A stretch of DNA of 64,000 nucleotides, from the NCBI GenBank assembly GCA_907163375.1, contig CAJQUW010000498.1, positions 186,001 to 250,000 of the forward strand, read 5' to 3'. The notes under the pieces were generated by a model. That model was not told the origin of the DNA. It made no database searches and was given only the letters and a program-made list of their open reading frames with translations. Below are positions 58,648-64,000 of the stretch, in pieces (position 1 is the first letter of the stretch; each line of letters starts with the position of its first letter). This DNA comes from Prostheceraeus crozeri. Its lineage: Eukaryota; Platyhelminthes; Polycladida; Euryleptidae. The translations under genes were made by a program, and so were the position numbers.

Positions 58648-59612
58648 TGAGTTTTAACAATAAAAGCAGCACAATTGACTTCATGTGTTTAATAGCCGAG
58701 CGCTTTCGTGGCCTCTTGTCAAGGGTGGGCGGCCAAGTGTGAACATGTAAAGAGATGGCTGAGAAACATTCAATGATGCCTGCCGCCAGTGACACCAGCC
58801 AATCAGTGCCAAGGTAAAGACAATGAATAAAGAAACTCTTTATGTACACATAAAACATGTCGCCTCGCAGCTATGTACAGTGTACAGTGCTTCCAATACC
58901 GCAAAGAAAATCGACATTTACAAAATGATAAAATAGAAAAATATGTACAAAGTGGACAGTGCTGAAAAGAGACACATTCAAGTATGTGTCGAGCAATAGA
59001 ACTTTGAGGTGCTGTTCTAGATCGCGGTCTTGTCTTTCTATCCTCAGGCCACTTAGGAACATGCTCTCTCATTCGGACCCACTCAGGGATCCACTTAGTC
59101 CTTAAAGTCGTTCGTGTCTTATCTATCATTTTCAATGTGACTGTGGACACAGTTGTATCGGACGTACGGAGAGGAATTTGTGGGTCCGAATGAGAGAGCA
59201 TGTTCCTAAGTGGCCTGAGGATAGAAAGTCAAGACCGCGATCTAGAACAGCACCTCAAAGTTCTATCGCTCGACACATACTTGAATGTCTCTTTTCAGTA
59301 CCGTCCACTTTGTACATATTTTTCTATTTTATCATTTTGTAAATGTCGATTTTCTTTGCGGTATTGGAAGCACTGTACACTGTACATAGCTGCGAGGCGA
59401 CATGTTTTATGTGTACATAAAGAGTTTCTTTATTCATTGTCTTTACCTTGGCACTGATTGGCTGGTGTCACTGGCGGCAGGCATCATTGAATGTTTCTCA
59501 GCCATCTCTTTACATGTTCACACTTGGCCGCCCACCCTTGACAAGAGGCCACGAAAGCGCTCGGCTATTAAACACATGAAGTCAATTGTGTTGCTTTCAT
59601 TATTAAAACTCA
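58648..59612. repeat. 965-bp near-perfect palindrome with 97-bp spacer
   Basis: Left arm 58648-59082 and right arm 59180-59612 are reverse complements over about 434 bases with only a few differences by eye. The outer junction is at TGAGTTTTAA / TTAAAACTCA and the inner one at ATTCGGACCCAC / GTGGGTCCGAAT. The same short frames appear on opposite strands in the two arms (RDLEQHLKVL, GTDWLVSLAAGIIECFSAIS). A minus frame crossing the spacer (58803-59201) has a hydrophilic run, WIPEWVRMREHVPKWPEDRK, that might be the tail of a protein, but I cannot place it. No transposase, TA or 8-bp duplication is evident. The high arm similarity implies recent formation or ongoing gene conversion. Confidence 0.9.
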
Positions 59613-59614
59613 TT

Positions 59615-60725
59615 GGAAATCTGCATTGCTTTACAACATTATATTGCTAGAAAAAATTACATTTGACCTGAAGCAAAGGTCGATCGAGCATTGAAGATAA
59701 AATACAATTGAGTTTATATTTCAGAGGACAAAGAAAAATCTACAAAATTCAAAATACAAATTTTAAAATATAAATTTTTCTAAAATAGGGCAAATATACA
59801 AGCTGAAAAGTGAAAAAAATGTGTGAGTGTAACTTCGATTATAAAAGTTCCGTCCCAATCGTATTGACGGTAATTATCAAATAGGTGACAAACAAATAGG
59901 CAAATAACAATTGTCATTTTGAGATTCTGTATTTGAACATCAGATTTTTGTCGATGAATGAAGGAGAGAAAATTGCCCTAAATTTCAGCTGAAGCAATTC
60001 CCACTTGTGTCAACAAACCAACTCCACTCTCACTCCATCATATCTTGTCGGACAGAAAAAATTCCACGGACAGAAAATGAAGGATTGAGTTGAGAGAAAT
60101 GGAGAGAGCTCGGATAAGACAGAGATGACTGGAGAGACGAGCGAAAGTTGATTGGAGAGCCATGACGGTAACAGATAAGGTCATTTGAGAATGTTTAGAA
60201 TACGAGAGAATACTGCAGAGGTCGGCGGAAGGGAAAATAATATTCATAGAATGCATCTTCAACGCTTATGATTCTTTAACTTTAGCAATCGCCAATGTCC
60301 AGTTTTGATCAATGATGACTAAAGTCGTCAGACAGTTCATGAACTATCAAATACCGTTATGGCGCATAGGAAGTTAACTTTGGAAGAACAAAGATGCTAG
60401 CCGACGATAAATCAAGTCTCTAGATCGCCCGGAAGTCAGCTAAATAGTCTTTCGAATGGGAGCACCCGGAAGTGCTAAATTGTGAGAGTAACCGATAGTC
60501 CCTAGTTTCCTTCATCACAAGAATATTCGAACGAGAAACATCACTCAGCCTCATTAAAGCTTTACCAATGTCAATGGTTCATCATCGATAGCTCATCTAG
60601 AAATTCACACAAAAGCACACTATAGTTCGACCATGGTAGCAAGTCGACTCTTGTCAAAGCGGGCATGTTGAGGATGCTTGCATTATGCACTCTTGCTTAA
60701 AGTGAGATATACCGCATTTAATTTC
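59615..60725. other. no gene seen
   Basis: Unrecognised DNA with a purine-rich stretch at 60060-60200. Short minus frame 60038-60262 is incidental. Confidence 0.4.
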
Positions 60726-60729
60726 ATAG

Positions 60730-60875
60730 ACGGTGAAGAACTGTGTTTCTTGGCCGATTCGAACAGCCGACCTCTGGCATTCTAGGTCATCGCTCTACCA
60801 ACTGAGCTATGGACGCGCGACAGCAAGACAAAAGTCCTTAATTGAACCATCTGCATAATCCAATCAGATGGCTTC
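60730..60875 (-). repeat. tRNA-like repeat unit 1
   Basis: On the minus strand TAGCTCAGTTGGTAGAGCG is a consensus A box and D arm, and GTTCGAATC a B-box/T-loop with stem GGCTG/CGGCC partly paired (60752-60769). The acceptor arms (GCGTCCA against AAGAAAC) do not pair and the anticodon region gives no proper 7-base loop, so it is a tRNA-derived repeat rather than a working tRNA. The 5' flank (ATGCAGATGGTTCAATTAAG) matches unit 2, so the repeat extends beyond the tRNA part. Confidence 0.7.
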
Positions 60876-60879
60876 ATCC

Positions 60880-61000
60880 CCAAGACAACGCAACATTGAC
60901 TGTCAAGCCAAACTACTAATACTAAGATAACAGTAATTCAAAGCCAACATTATACTTTGAAGTGGGGACTTAGTCGACACAGCAAACAGAGAAAGCTGCA
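60880..61000. other. spacer between tRNA-like units
   Basis: Unrecognised. Confidence 0.4.
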
Positions 61001-61004
61001 ATGA

Positions 61005-61150
61005 TAATTTCACAGACAGACAACAACTGTGCGTCTTGGTGGACTCGAACCACCGACCTTTGGCATTCTATGCCATCGCTCTACCAAGTGAGCTATCGAC
61101 GATCGACTTATGTCATTATGCCTCAATTGAAGAATCTGCGTAATTTAACA
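61005..61150 (-). repeat. tRNA-like repeat unit 2
   Basis: Same orientation as unit 1, about 285 bases away. On the minus strand it has TAGCTCACTTGGTAGAGCG, an anticodon-like hairpin (GGC ATAGAAT GCC, reading AGA if real), then a perfect T arm GGTGG TTCGAGT CCACC. Acceptor pairing is only partial, and an AGA (Ser) tRNA should have a long variable arm, which is missing. The 5' flank ACGCAGATTCTTCAATTGAG matches unit 1. Best read as a tRNA-derived SINE-like repeat. Confidence 0.65.
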
Positions 61151-61154
61151 CTGC

Positions 61155-61800
61155 TTTTTAACAAGCACTTCGCAAACAATGATCTTCCGAGTTATAATGC
61201 AGAGGAAGCAGCCTGCTTCACTAGGCTAACTATTATTGTTATATTCATTGATGGATCTACAAAATTGAAGAAATATTCTTATAAATGCTGAAATCGGGCA
61301 AATAGTATGAAGAGCGACCTAAACTCAACGCAGTTTATGTCCATTTCTGATTTAGCATACCTAATCTATTCATTCTCAGAGTATTTTTTGTCGGAAGTAA
61401 CATTATGTTCAACACAACACCAGAAGCTCACGTCTGATTCATTTGATATCGTTATCATCTGTGGACAGACATCACCCAAATTCTGATCCGTTGATCGATA
61501 TGGATAATCTCATGAAGCTTGGGGATAATGTGTTGCGTCTTCCTAGTCTATATAACTCATTACACACCTGTACTGGGACAACCGAGTCTCACAAAAAGAC
61601 ACCTAATGATCGCACTCACCAAGTAAAATCTCACGTCCCCGTCGGCAAATGATGCTGCTAGTCTAATGATGTTAATATTAATGCTCAGTCAAAATAAAGA
61701 ACGTTTTATAGCAATGTAGACCGTTTATAAGTAATGGCACAAAAAGGTTAACATATTTTCAAATGTAATTTTCGTGTTGAAATCCTGGTTCTATTTTAAC
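61155..61800. other. no gene seen
   Basis: Unrecognised; short frame at 61443-61652 lacks motifs. Confidence 0.4.
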
Positions 61801-61804
61801 ATAC

Positions 61805-62027
61805 ATGCAGAAATTGATAACAATAAAACCTCTCGCACGTGTTTTCACTTAGAAAAAAACACTTGTCAACGGCAGAATCATTGAGTTAGAATCAGGCAAA
61901 TATGCAATTATAAGCTTTTCATTGGTGGTTCATTCATACCCCAACTTAGTTATGTCCCCCGAATGTGCCGCAACTTTGATTCAATTTCCATTCTAGTCAA
62001 CTTCAGGTAAACAGTTTGAACAATTTG
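61805..62027 (+). repeat. repeat G, copy 2
   Basis: Partner of 50355-50612, same orientation: GAAATTGATAACAATAAAAC, ACACTTGTCAACGGCAGAAT, ATAAGCTTTTCATTGG, CCCCAACTTAGTTATG, GAATGTGCCGCAACTTTGA and CAATTTCCATTCTAGTCAAC. Confidence 0.7.
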
Positions 62028-62029
62028 AA

Positions 62030-62900
62030 TTTTAATAAACGATATGCCATCTGAATCCTTATGCTCTGCAGATTATTTTGACAAATATTTCGCATTCTTA
62101 AGTGGTCAGTTGTGGTCAGCAGGGCTTCCGAACGAAAATTAAGCAATTTCTTTGATGCAGGATTTTGACATGAAGACGACAGAATTTTTGATGAAAACTG
62201 TCAGACAGTGTGAGCTATCATTCAGTTTCATCATGATGTAAAGATTTTAAGAACCGCTGTGATATACAAAAAGATACGGTACTGATAACTTTTACCGAAA
62301 ATGCAGCTAAAGGAACATTCGACATGAATTTTCAATGACGAAGATGCTCAATTTCAATTAACTTGACATCATGTGAAGGGTTATGTTTAGTTCTTTGCAT
62401 TGGCAGACAGTTTAGGCTGTGTCTGGTAAGTTATGGTCAGCAGACATCAAGGTATGAATTTTTGTTCAATTCAATCACCGATACCTATAGACTAAACTAC
62501 GCAACAGTTCTAAAATTTCTTTGAAATCCATGACAAAGTCACGGTTCAAATGGAATTTCAGACCAGGTAGCTTGAATAACTTCCCATACATGCTTGTTGA
62601 CGGAATTGCTCCCAAAACATTTCCTTGGGTTAAGTGAATAAGACAAGCCAAAGTGTCCATGAGATGATCATAAGAATGATAAACACATTTTACCTTTCTC
62701 AAACTTTCAGATTACGAATTCTTATCGCTTGAGCTAAGGTCAGTGACAGTTGCGTGAACACTACGCTTGTATCAGCACAGTGAACTGTTGTCATTCTTTT
62801 GTATGTTTATTCCATAGTGAACATTAGAATAACAAAATTAGTGTTTGTATGTTTTAAAACACTGCTTTTTGTTGACAGCACCGAATATCCGTTATGCACA
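62030..62900. other. no gene seen
   Basis: Unrecognised spacer left of the mariner. Confidence 0.4.
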
Positions 62901-62904
62901 CGTA

Positions 62905-64000
62905 CGAGGGGTGATTGAAAAGTTCGCGGCCCGATATAGAAAAAAGCATATTTCGCATACGATACATATTTATTTTTCGACATAATCGCCCCTACAATCA
63001 ACGCACTTAGCCCAACGGTGCTGCAATGCGCGGATCCCTTGCTCATAGAAGTGTTGAGTCTTTGGAGTCCAGATACTCCTCAACGGCCTCCATGACGTCA
63101 CTGTTGGATGCGAAGTGCTGACCACTGAGCTTCAATTTCATTTTTGGGAAGAGATGAAAGTCCGATGGTGCCAGATCAGGAGAATAGGGTGGATGGGAAA
63201 TGATGTTAAACCCACAACCTTGGATGGCAGACATGGCGGTAGCGGAGATGTGAGCAGGCGCATTGTCTTGATGGAAGAGCACGCCTTTCGTTAGCTTCCC
63301 TCTCCGCTTGATCGTGATCTGCACTCGTAACTGCTGCAACAAATGAACGTAGTACTCGCCAGTAATTGTCCGACCAGTCTCTAGGAAGTCCAACAACAAA
63401 ACTCCCTTCGAATCCCAAAAAATGGAGGCCATGACCTTTCCCGCGGACCTGGTGACCTTGGCTTTCCGCGGAGTTGGTGATCCTGGGTACCTCTATTGTT
63501 TCGATTGTTCTTTCGACTCTGGCTGATAGTGGTGAACCCAAGTCTCATCCATCGTAATGAACCGGTCCATGAAATTTTCAGGATCTCTTACGAACAGCGC
63601 CAGGTTGTCCCTTGAGATGAGAAAGCGGGCTCGTTTGTTCTCTGGTGTGAGCAGTCGTGGCACCCATCGAGCGGAAACTTTGTTCATGCCAAGTTCATGA
63701 TGGATGATGTTATGGACACGCTCTTGTGAAATCTTCAGTTCGAAGGCAATCTTTCACTCGGTTGTACGGCGATCATCAAGAATAATCTTTTGAACATGAT
63801 CGATCACATCTTCTGTGCTCACTGTCACTGGTCTTCCACAACGGGGATTATCTTCCAAGCTCTCTCTTCCTTGCTTGAATTCTGAAGCCCACTTCTTGAC
63901 TGTGGTGTAGGACGGAGCTTTCTCACCAAGTGTTCCAACCATATCATCATGAATCTCCTTTGGTGTGAGTCCTTTCAAGCCGAGATAACGAATGACAGCT
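62905..64000 (-). mobile_element. mariner transposon, cut by the right edge of the window
   Basis: The left end follows a TA at 62903-62904 and begins CGAGGGGTGATTGAAAAGTT, a mariner-type terminal repeat. The transposase lies on the minus strand, so its 5' end and the other terminal repeat are beyond 64000. Only about ten N-terminal residues plus the end repeat should be missing. It is GC-richer than its surroundings. Confidence 0.9.
63043..64000 (-). pseudogene. mariner transposase with internal stops
   Basis: A DD34D transposase. One minus frame runs from the window edge to 63043, interrupted by two stops (63754-63756 after DDRRTTE, and 63493-63495 after KEQSKQ, where the family usually has Trp). 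The N-terminal helix-turn-helix part reads LTPKEIHDDMVGTLGEKAPS, YTTVKKWASEFKQGRESLED and GRPVTV. The catalytic residues are in ITMDETWVHHY, LFHQDNAPAH and YSPDLAPSDFHLFP, with 34 residues between the last two Asp. Near the end a frameshift turns the usual STLFYEQGIRALQHRWAKC tail into an early stop; the tail is still readable in the next frame down to about 62978. All three Asp are kept, but the stops make it a pseudogene. No intron seen. Confidence 0.9.

Noticed and set aside
58803-59201. 132-codon minus frame in the long palindrome
   Set aside because: It runs through the arm and spacer and is mirrored in part on the other arm. The protein-like run is noted as a finding but is not enough for a gene call.
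61030-61103. Functional tRNA with anticodon AGA
   Set aside because: Good T arm and A box, but poor acceptor pairing, no long variable arm as needed for tRNA-Ser, and a flank shared with a neighbouring repeat.
1-64000. CRISPR array, bacterial operons or phage genes
   Set aside because: No regularly spaced direct repeats with unique spacers, no ribosome-binding-site-linked gene strings; the content is eukaryotic repeats.

Overview
The window looks like gene-poor nuclear DNA from a metazoan, probably a marine invertebrate. It is AT-rich, has no operon-like layout or long host reading frame, and is full of eukaryotic repeats: Tc1 and mariner transposons, a hAT transposase relic, several 5'-truncated LINEs, tRNA-derived SINE-like copies, MITEs and large inverted repeats. 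The species cannot be named from the sequence alone. No host gene could be identified with confidence. The only host-exon candidate is a short GC-rich minus-strand stretch at about 23.8-24.0 kb behind a good splice acceptor.

Layout. 0-13 kb: mostly unrecognised AT-rich DNA with two copies of a dispersed repeat (DR), a 197-bp hAT-like MITE at 6.9 kb and a diverged repeat at 9.8-10.8 kb. 13-21 kb: an ~800-bp hAT-like non-autonomous element, a (TA)n tract, a LINE 3' end, two adjacent inverted repeats (the second a 763-bp palindrome), then further diverged repeats in mirrored order. 21-30 kb: more repeat pairs, the candidate exon, a hAT transposase remnant, an unrecognised coding relic, and the C-terminal end of a LINE whose ORF ends in a zinc knuckle and restriction-like nuclease module. 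30-37 kb: two tRNA-like SINE copies and a GC-rich 36-bp minisatellite. 37.8-41.2 kb: a LINE cluster bracketed by two inverted SINE copies, including a GC-rich RNase H-bearing LINE present as a 3' piece followed by a 5' piece. 43.6-50.2 kb: two young Tc1 copies of one family that have lost opposite halves of the transposase gene. 50-62 kb: a MITE, repeat pairs, a nearly perfect ~965-bp palindrome at 58.6-59.6 kb and two tRNA-like repeats. 62.9-64 kb: a mariner element running off the right edge.

Functionally this is a repeat graveyard with some recent activity (Tc1 pair, 58.6-kb palindrome). The strongest second-look items are the two long palindromes, the reciprocal Tc1 deletions with templated filler, the DR family with a conserved short reading frame, and the permuted GC-rich LINE. 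Most other short open frames are what chance gives in AT-rich DNA.
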